Both the position numbers and the translations under genes were made by a program. From the NCBI GenBank assembly GCA_001789965.1, contig MGBA01000001.1:106944-170943 (forward strand): a DNA stretch of 64,000 nt. Reading direction: 5' to 3'. Shown one piece after another: positions 24,973-32,799 of this stretch. Origin of the DNA: Candidatus Roizmanbacteria bacterium RIFCSPLOWO2_02_FULL_40_13 (GTDB lineage Bacteria; Patescibacteriota; Microgenomatia; UBA1406; GWC2-37-13). The notes under the pieces are model-generated. The model was not told the origin of the DNA and ran no database searches. It saw nothing but the letters and a program-made list of their open reading frames with translations. Every line of letters begins with the position of its first letter. The first letter of the stretch is position 1.

Positions 24973-25845
24973 ATGGTCACACATAAAATTAAACGCCTTC
25001 CTAAATCTACAATTGAGATAGAGGTTGATATTCCAAAAAGCGTTATAGAGTCTTCTTACAAAGAAGCATTTAAAAAGCTGCAGGAAAACCTTGAAGTCGA
25101 GGGCTTCCGAAAAGGAAAGGTTCCTCAGGAAATTGCAGAAAAGAATCTCAAAAAAGAATCAGTCTACCAAGAGCTTATTCACATGCTTCTTCCTAAAATC
25201 TACGAAGATATAGTTAAAAAAGAAGATCTGAAGCCAGTTATGGCACCCAAAGTAGAGCTTGTCAACGCAAAAGAAAGCGAAGACTGGAAGATCAAAATCA
25301 TGGTCGCAGAGCGTCCTATAGTTACGCTTGGCGACTATAAAAAAACCATTAACGAAGTGAAGCAGGAAAGAAAAAAAGACAAGATCTGGATTCCGGGAAA
25401 AGACAAAAGTGAAGAATCAGAACCAGAAAAGGCAAAGCAAAATCAAGAATTTTTAAATGCAGTTCTCGATCAACTTCTTAAGAAAACCAAGGTTGATATC
25501 TCAGATCTTATTCTTGACGAGGAGTTAAATACACGACTTGCACGATTAGTCGATGATGTGGAAAAGCTTGGTATGACAGTCGATACATACCTTCAATCAA
25601 AAAATACAACAATTGAAGCGCTTAGACAGCAATACCGGAATGAGATAGAGGGTATTCACAAGATGGAGTTTCTTCTCAACGAGATCGCAGATAAGGAAGA
25701 AATACGTGTGGAAAACAGCGAACTAGAAAAGCTTTTCACCGCTATAAAAGACGAAAAAGAGAGAGCTATGGCTCAACAAAACGCCTATTTTTACGCAGCC
25801 TTGCTTCGAAAACAAAAGACACTTGATTTTCTTTTAGGCCTGTAG
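24973..25845 (+). CDS. tig: Trigger factor-like chaperone lacking the PPIase domain
   Basis: This 290-aa protein has the trigger factor N-terminal ribosome-binding domain, including the loop GFRKGKVPQEIAEK that docks on L23. The C-terminal helical arms follow. The central FKBP-type prolyl isomerase domain is absent, which explains the short length (E. coli Tig has 432 aa). In its place is a Lys/Glu-rich linker (KKDKIWIPGKDKSEESEPEKAK). It would hold nascent chains at the ribosome exit without isomerase activity. Confidence 0.88.
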   Translation: MVTHKIKRLPKSTIEIEVDIPKSVIESSYKEAFKKLQENLEVEGFRKGKVPQEIAEKNLKKESVYQELIHMLLPKIYEDIVKKEDLKPVMAPKVELVNAKESEDWKIKIMVAERPIVTLGDYKKTINEVKQERKKDKIWIPGKDKSEESEPEKAKQNQEFLNAVLDQLLKKTKVDISDLILDEELNTRLARLVDDVEKLGMTVDTYLQSKNTTIEALRQQYRNEIEGIHKMEFLLNEIADKEEIRVENSELEKLFTAIKDEKERAMAQQNAYFYAALLRKQKTLDFLLGL

Positions 25846-25857
25846 TAACATAAAGAC

Positions 25858-26433
25858 ATGTCTCAGAAAAACACTTCACAAAAGAGCAAACAAACAATTC
25901 AAAAGAATCCCTACGAGACGCTTAAAAACACGTCATCCGGAGGTATTTTTGACCGGATGATGGGCTCCTACAAGGATGACGAGATGGATGCCAGAGAGCA
26001 ATATCTTGAAGAGAGAGAAAAAAAATCTCCCCGAGGAAGTCAAAAAGAAGGATTTTCGCTTTTCAGATATAACGAGTATCACGAAGGAAAGATCGTCAAG
26101 GAGGAGATTGCGCAACTGACTTCTCAACTCAAAAAAGAGGTAGAGGACTTGAAAAAAGCAGGAGCAGGCTTAATGCATGAAGCAGATGATATAGATAAAA
26201 CCCTACTTAATCCCCTGCCGGAAAAAGCCGGAATTTACCACGTACGTTTCTTAGAGGTTCTCATTAAGCTTGTGAGAACGATCCGGCTCAAAATAGGAGA
26301 GTCTAAAACATGGCTTGAGGCGATGGTCTCAAGAAAGAAAAAAAGAGGATCAGCTTTTGTTGTCCGCTCCAAGAGCAAGGGAACTCAATACTCACTTTCG
26401 CAGGAGCTTCAATCTGCTCGATCGGTCCAGTAA
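25858..26433 (+). CDS. DUF5660-like protein, function unknown
   Basis: This 191-aa soluble protein has a charged helical core (about 70-105) and a basic tail. From memory it resembles DUF5660, a family described from Microgenomates, but this is a recollection without a search. It starts 12 nt after trigger factor, so the two may be co-expressed. It is convergent with the second hydrolase gene, with adjacent stops. Confidence 0.55.
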   Translation: MSQKNTSQKSKQTIQKNPYETLKNTSSGGIFDRMMGSYKDDEMDAREQYLEEREKKSPRGSQKEGFSLFRYNEYHEGKIVKEEIAQLTSQLKKEVEDLKKAGAGLMHEADDIDKTLLNPLPEKAGIYHVRFLEVLIKLVRTIRLKIGESKTWLEAMVSRKKKRGSAFVVRSKSKGTQYSLSQELQSARSVQ

Positions 26434-27012
26434 TCACTCCAACACATTCAAGAAGTTGTTTACGTTATTCGCCCAACTAGTTGAAGAAGGTGCATAACTT
26501 GCCATAATCTGACTTGCTGTAGTCATACCTTTATCCAGATAGTTTTTACGAAGTCCCTTTGACACTGTTTCAATCGCTTCTTCATACGACTCAAAACGAG
26601 TGACCGTATTTCCGTAGATTCCCCATCCCCAACAGTTGTGAGAATTAGTTGGAATAGCACGGCATAGTCCTGATTCTATCATTGCGATTGCAGGAAGCAG
26701 TCGGTAATCAAACTGATATTTATCAGCTGTTTTTACAATAAAATCGGCATGATCATACAAAGGCGAGTTATATTTTCTGAAAAAAAGTTTAAGATTTGCA
26801 GCTCTCCCGTCGGATAGTTGAACGTCTGCCTGATACCCTTTTTTTTGCATTTGTGCCGAGTCGGAAAATTCTTGATATTGAGAAATTTCTTCCAAAATAA
26901 GATTTGCCGCTTCAACTCTTCGGACTTTGTGGACGTAAGAGGTAACGGTATAGACATTTAGTATGAAGAGAATGAGAAAAGCGACAAGCCATAAAAACTT
27001 TTTCTTTTGCAT
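26434..27012 (-). CDS. Membrane-anchored cell-wall hydrolase (glucosaminidase-like)
   Basis: This 192-aa protein has an N-terminal membrane anchor (residues 4-24), a helical spacer and a glucosaminidase-like domain. YRLLPAIAMIESGLC, HNCWGWG and a C-terminal SYAPSSTSWANNV match its paralogue at 24349-24921 (about 35-40% alike by eye). Glu in IES is the likely catalytic acid. Two extra cysteines around the active site may be disulfide-bonded. This copy stays membrane-bound, while the other appears secreted. Confidence 0.75.
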   Translation of the reverse strand: MQKKKFLWLVAFLILFILNVYTVTSYVHKVRRVEAANLILEEISQYQEFSDSAQMQKKGYQADVQLSDGRAANLKLFFRKYNSPLYDHADFIVKTADKYQFDYRLLPAIAMIESGLCRAIPTNSHNCWGWGIYGNTVTRFESYEEAIETVSKGLRKNYLDKGMTTASQIMASYAPSSTSWANNVNNFLNVLE

Positions 27013-27046
27013 ACTTTCTTAACTATAAAAAAACTTTAAAATCTTG

Positions 27047-27592
27047 TCAAACTTTATAATAGTACGTCGGAAAAGGCTCTCGTTGTAAAACTTTTTTAAT
27101 TTTATTGTCCCATCCTGCTATTTTAAATCCATGAGAAATAATTGTCGCGCTTTTTTTACATTCTTTACTAAATTTTTTTTTCAATTTTGCAAGCATCTCC
27201 GGCATGAGGAATACATAAATAAAGTCAAAGTTTGAAAAGTCAGCATTATAAAGATTCTGTGTCTTAAAAACAATCAGCTTTTTAAGGCGCAACGCTTTCA
27301 ACCGTGCGATGAAAATAAGAAGAGGGTTTATATCCAGACCCAGTCCCTTTACCTGAAAATTTTCTACTGCGGTTCTTACCACTCTGCCGTCTCCGCATCC
27401 GAGTTCAAGCAAAGCAGAACCCTTTCTTAGTCCCGCACCCTTCAAGATTTCCAGTACGCTCTTTTTTTTCGTAGGAACATAGGGGGCGCCCATAAATGAG
27501 GAAAACAGCAATGAAAGGATGTAGATAAAAATTCCAAACGCAAACAAAAGCTCTAAAAGAAGGAAGGAAAAATAGAGTACGACTTCGAGCAT
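27047..27592 (-). CDS. Membrane-anchored class I methyltransferase (FAM173-like)
   Basis: This 181-aa protein has an N-terminal membrane helix (residues 3-30), the linker GAPYVPT and a class I SAM methyltransferase fold. Motif I is LLELGCGDGRVV, followed by LGLDINPLLI and a post-motif II segment FDFIYVFLMPEMLAKL. This arrangement resembles eukaryotic FAM173 (ATPSCKMT/ANTKMT) lysine methyltransferases, which act on membrane-associated proteins. The substrate here is unknown. Confidence 0.7.
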   Translation of the reverse strand: MLEVVLYFSFLLLELLFAFGIFIYILSLLFSSFMGAPYVPTKKKSVLEILKGAGLRKGSALLELGCGDGRVVRTAVENFQVKGLGLDINPLLIFIARLKALRLKKLIVFKTQNLYNADFSNFDFIYVFLMPEMLAKLKKKFSKECKKSATIISHGFKIAGWDNKIKKVLQREPFPTYYYKV

Positions 27593-27630
27593 AAGTTACC
27601 ACTATAGTATAATATAGGAGGTTTTATCAA

Positions 27631-27706
27631 GCGCCTGTAGCTTAATGGATAGAGCGTGTGGCTTCGGACCACAAGGTTGGGGGTTCGACTCCCTCCAGGC
27701 GCGCCA
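27631..27706 (+). tRNA. tRNA-Arg (anticodon TCG)
   Basis: The cloverleaf has acceptor stem GCGCCTG/CAGGCGC, anticodon stem TGTGG/CCACA with loop CTTCGGA (anticodon TCG) and T-arm GGGGGTTCGACTCCCTC. The 3' CCA is encoded (27704-27706), unlike in the Val and Asp tRNAs upstream. A TATAAT-like box lies about 20 nt before it. Confidence 0.95.
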
Positions 27707-27711
27707 TTACC

Positions 27712-27787
27712 GGGCCTGTAGCTCAACTGGTAGAGCACCTCCCTCTTAAGGAGATTGTTGTGAGTTCGAGTCTCACCAGGCTCACCA
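27712..27787 (+). tRNA. tRNA-Lys (anticodon CTT)
   Basis: The acceptor stem GGGCCTG pairs with CAGGCTC (one G-T). The D-arm is AGCTCAACTGGTAGAGC, the anticodon loop CTCTTAA (anticodon CTT) sits on stem CCTCC/GGAGA, and the T-arm TGAGTTCGAGTCTCA is canonical. CCA is encoded. It lies 5 nt after tRNA-Arg, so the two are probably co-transcribed. Confidence 0.95.
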
Positions 27788-27804
27788 TATTGGAATTTCC
27801 CTCA

Positions 27805-27833
27805 TTGACAGGCTAATTGAGAGGGAGTATAAT
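27805..27833 (+). promoter_or_regulatory. Consensus promoter of the IlvD/Edd gene
   Basis: TTGACA (27805-27810), a 17-bp spacer and TATAAT (27828-27833) form an exact consensus promoter. The predicted start is near 27840, giving a 5' leader of about 8 nt before the ATG at 27848. Confidence 0.8.
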
Positions 27834-27847
27834 CCGATTCATCTTAT

Positions 27848-29620
27848 ATGGCACCTGAGTCACAGTTTCGCTCTCAAAATCCAGGAAGAGATTGTCAAGC
27901 TATCGGCACGGCTCGCTTCTTAGGTCTCGATGAAAATCCGGACAGTATTCACGCTGACACTTGGGCGGTAATCGGAAATAGAGGAGACAGTCAATGTTAT
28001 CTTGGAGTAAAAGATAAAGTAGACGCAATTCAACGGGTGTTAAGTCATAGAGTAAAACTAGGACAACTTCCAGTCAGACTTTTAGATGTGAATTTTATGG
28101 GTGGAGTTTCTGACGGTCAATTAAACGGGACTGAAAGAATGCGTTTTTCACTTGTCGGAAGGGAAACAACTAATGATGCGGTTTGTTTACACTTAAGTGG
28201 GAGCGACGTAAAAGGAACAATTGCGGTTGTTGCATGTGACAAGCCACCTGTAGGGACATTAGCAGCCATACTTGAACATAACGAACCCTCAATAGTAATG
28301 TCAGACGGATCAATTAGACCAGGAATAGATCCAGATACAAAGGAGCGTATCGACATCGTATCTGGCTTTCTAGTGGCCGGTGATACTGATGAAGATAAAA
28401 AAGCAAAAATTGCATTACATGCTTGTCCTGGCTATGGGAGTTGCGGTGGTATGTTTACCTATAACACCATGCAATCTTTCATCGCGACTTTAGGAATGGA
28501 GCCATTACACATGGTATCCCCTGCTTCAGAAGATCCCAGAAGAAGAAATGAGTTTCCAGGTGAACTGGTCGATTACCTTCAGGTTATGACGGAAAAAGAC
28601 ATTAAGCCCCGAGATATTGTTACCCCTGCTTCACTTCGCAACGCAATGATTGTTGCAATGGCAATAGGCGGCTCGACAAATGTATTGCTTCACGGACCCG
28701 AATTAGCGCGGGCTGCAGGGCTAGATTGGAGAGAAGATGTATTGTCACGAGAGGAATTTAATGCATTGTCTCGCAAAGTTCCAGTTTTAACAAATGCGCG
28801 GCCCTATGGGGAATTTTCCATGGTTGATATTGACGAGAATGGCGGTCTACAGGTTGTTGTAAAAGAATTACTCGAAGCAGGATTTCTTGAGGGAGAAACT
28901 TTAACATGCACCGGTGAAACGCTTGCCAAACAAATAGAAAGACTCAATCCGCCCAAACCGGATGGCAAGGTTATTTACTCGGTTGAGAATCCTTTTAAGA
29001 AAAGTGGAGGCTTGAGAGATCTTAAGGGAAATCTTGCACCCGAAGGAGGAGCAGTAATTAAAGTTGCCGGAATAGAAGGTGGAGTTAAAGACGGTATTTT
29101 TGAAGGAAAAGCGAGAACGTTCGACAGCGAACAAAGCCTGTTGACAGCTTTGAGCGAGACACCTGAAATATTTCAGGATAAAGACATTGTCGTCATACGT
29201 TACGAAGGTCCAAAAGGTGCACCGGGAATGCCGGAGATGCTGGATCCGACCTCTCGAATCAGTACTCTTTGCCGCGATAAAAATATTACCATCGCTTTGA
29301 TGACTGACGCTCGGTTTTCTGGTGGCTCAGTTGGCTTGGTCGTAGGACATGTAACTCCCGAAGCATATGATGGCGGACCAATCGCTCTCGTTGAAGACGG
29401 AGACACTATCGTCATAGATCTAAATAGAGATTCTATCGATTGTGTAGAACTTGACGACAACCAAACAAGATTAGAAAGAGAAGTCAAATGGATAGAGGAG
29501 TATAAAAATAACAATGGAATTCATCCACTAGTGAAACCTACAGACCACAGATTACTTAACCGAATGAGATATTCAGCTTCTACTGCACTCGAAGGCGCGG
29601 GTATGCGTAATCCTCAATAA
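27848..29620 (+). CDS. IlvD/Edd-family dehydratase (dihydroxy-acid dehydratase-like)
   Basis: This 590-aa protein has the IlvD/Edd iron-sulfur cysteines: ACDKPP near 129 and CPGYGSCGG near 194-200, plus the first-cluster Cys in GDSQCYLG. The C-terminal catalytic Ser motif TDARFSGGS is intact. IlvD makes 2-keto acids for branched amino acids, while Edd and sugar-acid dehydratases use the same fold. The residue after ACDK (Pro rather than the common Thr) and the neighbouring glycosidase leave the substrate open. No other ilv gene is visible. Confidence 0.85.
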   Translation: MAPESQFRSQNPGRDCQAIGTARFLGLDENPDSIHADTWAVIGNRGDSQCYLGVKDKVDAIQRVLSHRVKLGQLPVRLLDVNFMGGVSDGQLNGTERMRFSLVGRETTNDAVCLHLSGSDVKGTIAVVACDKPPVGTLAAILEHNEPSIVMSDGSIRPGIDPDTKERIDIVSGFLVAGDTDEDKKAKIALHACPGYGSCGGMFTYNTMQSFIATLGMEPLHMVSPASEDPRRRNEFPGELVDYLQVMTEKDIKPRDIVTPASLRNAMIVAMAIGGSTNVLLHGPELARAAGLDWREDVLSREEFNALSRKVPVLTNARPYGEFSMVDIDENGGLQVVVKELLEAGFLEGETLTCTGETLAKQIERLNPPKPDGKVIYSVENPFKKSGGLRDLKGNLAPEGGAVIKVAGIEGGVKDGIFEGKARTFDSEQSLLTALSETPEIFQDKDIVVIRYEGPKGAPGMPEMLDPTSRISTLCRDKNITIALMTDARFSGGSVGLVVGHVTPEAYDGGPIALVEDGDTIVIDLNRDSIDCVELDDNQTRLEREVKWIEEYKNNNGIHPLVKPTDHRLLNRMRYSASTALEGAGMRNPQ

Positions 29621-29680
29621 AAAAATCTTCAAGCTCGTTGCCTTCAGCTTTCTTAAACGTCTAATTGTTACAATATAACA

Positions 29681-30964
29681 ATGGGCGGAAAGAAAATAGG
29701 AAATGAAGAGCTACGAAAGGATCTTACTAAAAAAGCACAAACAGTTTTTGATAATAATACTTTTCAAGGATTTTCTAAATGGAAAAACGCGGAGTATAGT
29801 TTCATTGCACCGTCAGACCGTGAATATATATATCAATTTTTGTGGGATACTGGCTTTCATGCAATAGTACTTTCGCATTTTGACATTCCAAAAGCAAAAG
29901 AAGAGATTAGAACTTTTTTACTTGGACAATGGAATGACGGATTTCTTCCTCACGTTATATTCTGGGGTGAGAAAAAGGTTCTCCCCCACTGGGCTTATAT
30001 AGAAAGCAAACCTTCAGTGAGACCTCACACTACAGCGATAAGTCAACCACCGGTACTGGCTTTAGCAATAGAGTCAATATATAAAAAAAGCAAAGATAAA
30101 AAATTTTTGGAAGAAACTCTCCCAAAAATCGCAAATCATCACCGCTGGCTTCTTGCAAACCGTGATGAAGATGGAGACAAACTAATCTCGATTATTTCAC
30201 CAAACGAATCAGGAATGGACGAGCTTCCTGTTTTTCAATATGTCACGGGTTTTTTAGGAGAGGATGTCGTACGGCTTCATTGGACTTATCGTAAAACAGA
30301 TCTACGGAACTACTATCACAATTACGACAACAAAACCATTCTTGAAAAAGACTATTTCAATGTTGAAGAACTACTTTTTAACTGTGTTTTTGCTGAAGCC
30401 TCGCGTTCACTTTCTCGTTTATTCAGCGAGATCGGAAACAAAGAAGAGTCTTCGTATTTCAAAATGGTATCTGATAAGACAGAGGAAGCAATTATTAAAA
30501 AATGCTGGCATAAAGAAGATGAGATTTTCTACTCACTATTCACCCATGAAGAAAAGTTTGCACGGGTGAAGACCGTAGCGAGTCTCATACCCCTTTTCCT
30601 TGAAAATTTAAAAGGAGAAAAACTTGAAAAGTTAATTAATAAACATCTGCTAAATAAATCGGAATTTTGGACTCGATACCCAGTTCCGACTGTCGCTAGA
30701 AGCGAACCTTACTATAATCCCGCTGATACTCCGATACATAAAGTAAAACTTTTATGGCGCGGTCCCACCTGGATTGCAACCAATTGGTTTGTAGTCAAAG
30801 GTCTTCAAAAACACGGATATCATGATATTGCAGAAAAAATCATCATTACGATGAATGAGATGATCACTCAACATGGATTTCGTGAATATTATAATCCGGA
30901 AACAGGTGAGGGATATCGCCGTGTAAACTTCGGATGGTCGACTTTACTTCTTGATCTTCTCTAA
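29681..30964 (+). CDS. GH63-like (alpha/alpha)6 glycosidase
   Basis: This 427-aa protein resembles the GH63 mannosylglycerate/glucosylglycerate hydrolase group. It has YQFLWDTGFHAIVLSHFD near residue 50, the DGFLPHVIFW segment, NESGMDELPVF (candidate catalytic Asp/Glu), LWRGPTWIATNW, and the closing EYYNPETGEGYRRVNFGWS. No signal peptide is present, so it probably acts in the cytoplasm on a compatible solute or storage sugar. A TACAAT (29669-29674) ends 6 nt before the ATG. Its stop codon overlaps dinB by 4 nt (convergent). Confidence 0.8.
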   Translation: MGGKKIGNEELRKDLTKKAQTVFDNNTFQGFSKWKNAEYSFIAPSDREYIYQFLWDTGFHAIVLSHFDIPKAKEEIRTFLLGQWNDGFLPHVIFWGEKKVLPHWAYIESKPSVRPHTTAISQPPVLALAIESIYKKSKDKKFLEETLPKIANHHRWLLANRDEDGDKLISIISPNESGMDELPVFQYVTGFLGEDVVRLHWTYRKTDLRNYYHNYDNKTILEKDYFNVEELLFNCVFAEASRSLSRLFSEIGNKEESSYFKMVSDKTEEAIIKKCWHKEDEIFYSLFTHEEKFARVKTVASLIPLFLENLKGEKLEKLINKHLLNKSEFWTRYPVPTVARSEPYYNPADTPIHKVKLLWRGPTWIATNWFVVKGLQKHGYHDIAEKIIITMNEMITQHGFREYYNPETGEGYRRVNFGWSTLLLDLL

Positions 30965-32127
30965 GCTTCAAAAAGAGAACCCCCGAAGTTTATTTTTCTG
31001 TTTTCGTAAAGCGGATAAATTTTTTTCAACTTCTCCCGTACAGGATTAGTGTTTTTAAAAAGCGGGATCTGTGAATTTTTTACCTGGACAAGATCAGAGA
31101 CAGTGCATCCTGCAGTTCTATAAAGATCTTCTTTTTTATAAATCGCTTCAAATCCTTTTCGTAATTCATCCCGCGCTTCAATAGGATACGTGATTTTTTC
31201 AAAAGGAACGACCTGATAGGTGAAGTATTTAAATCGTTGATTCTTGAGAAAAATATGGATCTTTCCCACCGAATAGCCAAATTTCCGCGCTCTCAAAAAT
31301 ACATATTCGGCGTGGGCAAGTATGCGAGACCATAAGAACTCTTTCTTATTGGTCGGCTTGGAAAAAGTGCGGGATGAAAGCATGCTCTTATACGTATTTT
31401 TAGGATCGGTGTCCAGATCAAAAACTTTTTCTCCCCGCAGTTCCCTCCAGATTTCCTTGTATGGCTTGGCAAGATATGCAATAAATTGTTCGGAACTTTT
31501 TGCAAAATCATGAGCAGTGTAAATATTATGTTTTTTTAAATACGCACTTGTTTGCGAACCAATTCCCCACACCTTCTCAATCGGTACCTGAATAAGAAGA
31601 CTCTCGATGTGTTTTCCACTGAAGACGTTGAATCCGGAGGGGCGGTTGAGCGATGATGCAAGTTTGGCAAGGGATTTATTGAGAGAAACTCCAACGGTAA
31701 TACTGATTCCCAGTTTTTCCTCAATTTTATCTTTTGCTTGGAGCGCTATCTCTCCGTAGCCGGTGCGAAAAGCATATCGCATGCCCTTAAGATCGACAAA
31801 GGCTTCATCGATAGAGTACTCCTCTACCCACGGAGAAAATTCCCGGAGAATTTTAAACATTTCGGTAGCGTAGACACTATAGAGACGGTAATCGGATTCT
31901 AGAATAATACAGGAAGGAAACTGTTGTTTTATTTTGAAAATAGGAAGACCTCGGGTAATTCCCAGCGCCCGCGCTTCGTATGAGACTGCAGTTGCAATGC
32001 CGCGCTCAGAACCTGTGACAAGCGGCTTTCCTTTTAAAGAAGGATGTTCGGCTTGGGTTACCGATGCAAAAAACGCATCTCCATCAATATGAGCAATGAC
32101 ATGAGGCCATGACTGAATCTGAAACAT
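30961..32127 (-). CDS. dinB: DNA polymerase IV (DinB, Y-family)
   Basis: This 388-aa translesion polymerase has the first catalytic Asp in HIDGDAFFASV, the second catalytic pair in YSIDEAFVDL, a helix-hairpin-helix thumb (VWGIGSQTSAYLKKH) and the little-finger domain. It bypasses damaged bases at the cost of accuracy. It lies 12 nt downstream of lexA on the same strand, so it should be induced with lexA in the SOS response. No beta-clamp motif can be assigned with certainty. Confidence 0.95.
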   Translation of the reverse strand: MFQIQSWPHVIAHIDGDAFFASVTQAEHPSLKGKPLVTGSERGIATAVSYEARALGITRGLPIFKIKQQFPSCIILESDYRLYSVYATEMFKILREFSPWVEEYSIDEAFVDLKGMRYAFRTGYGEIALQAKDKIEEKLGISITVGVSLNKSLAKLASSLNRPSGFNVFSGKHIESLLIQVPIEKVWGIGSQTSAYLKKHNIYTAHDFAKSSEQFIAYLAKPYKEIWRELRGEKVFDLDTDPKNTYKSMLSSRTFSKPTNKKEFLWSRILAHAEYVFLRARKFGYSVGKIHIFLKNQRFKYFTYQVVPFEKITYPIEARDELRKGFEAIYKKEDLYRTAGCTVSDLVQVKNSQIPLFKNTNPVREKLKKIYPLYENRKINFGGSLFEA

Positions 32128-32139
32128 ATATCATAAAAA

Positions 32140-32709
32140 TCAATTACGCAATTTGCGAATGACTGCTTTTACTACTCCGTGAATTTTCAGTTCGTTTTGA
32201 GGGAAGAATGGCGGGTAGTTAATATTTGCGGAAGCAAGGTATGTTTTATTTTGGTCTCTTCGCAAAATCTTCAGAGTCCATTCACGGTCGATTTCGGCAA
32301 GTACTACATCTCCGGGAAGAGCTTCTTTTCGCTTTTCAATTACCACGATGTCGCCATCAAAAATACCGATTTCCACCAGAGAATCCCCGGAAACAGTGAG
32401 TAGAAAAGACGAGATAGGATCTTCTATAAGATAATCATCTAAGGTAAGATACTTCTTATCTTCTTCGGCAAGAATGGGAAAACCTGCCTTAACAAGACCC
32501 AAAAGCGGAAGACTGAAAAATTTGGAAGTTGGAACCAGTTTATCCTCTTCCTTGATAAAGAATCCTTCTGTGATCCATTGTCGGACAATCTTATAAATTG
32601 CATTTTTTGAAGCAAAACCAAAAAGAGAAAGCATTTCCGAGTAGGAAGGCAGTCTCCGGTGTTTTTTAAAAAACCGCTTTAATGTATTTAGAAGCTTTTC
32701 GTATTTCAT
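32140..32709 (-). CDS. lexA: LexA repressor (SOS regulator)
   Basis: This 189-aa protein has an N-terminal winged helix (RRLPSYSEMLSLFGFASKNA, about 18-50) and a C-terminal S24 self-cleavage domain. The scissile Ala75-Gly76 (VKAGFP), catalytic Ser110 (SGDSLVEIG) and Lys147 (WTLKIL) are all in place. The start is fixed by a promoter whose -10 ends 6 nt before the ATG and whose spacer holds a perfect palindromic operator. LexA therefore almost certainly represses its own operon, which continues into dinB. Confidence 0.95.
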   Translation of the reverse strand: MKYEKLLNTLKRFFKKHRRLPSYSEMLSLFGFASKNAIYKIVRQWITEGFFIKEEDKLVPTSKFFSLPLLGLVKAGFPILAEEDKKYLTLDDYLIEDPISSFLLTVSGDSLVEIGIFDGDIVVIEKRKEALPGDVVLAEIDREWTLKILRRDQNKTYLASANINYPPFFPQNELKIHGVVKAVIRKLRN

Positions 32710-32715
32710 AGTACT

Positions 32716-32744
32716 ACTTTAGTGAACGATCGTTCACTTGTCAA
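32716..32744 (-). promoter_or_regulatory. lexA-dinB promoter
   Basis: On the reverse strand, TTGACA (32739-32744), a 17-bp spacer and TAAAGT (32716-32721) form a strong promoter. The predicted start coincides with the A of the lexA ATG at 32709. Confidence 0.8.
32722..32737. promoter_or_regulatory. LexA operator (SOS box, GAAC-N4-GTTC type)
   Basis: GTGAACGATCGTTCAC is a perfect 16-bp palindrome that contains GAAC-GATC-GTTC. It fits the Gram-positive SOS box consensus (GAACNNNNGTTC) and fills the space between the -35 and -10 boxes, where bound repressor would block RNA polymerase. Confidence 0.85.
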
Positions 32745-32799
32745 GAGGAAGTTGATTTAGGCTTGTAATACGCTGCGAATTTTCATAAACTTTTTATAA

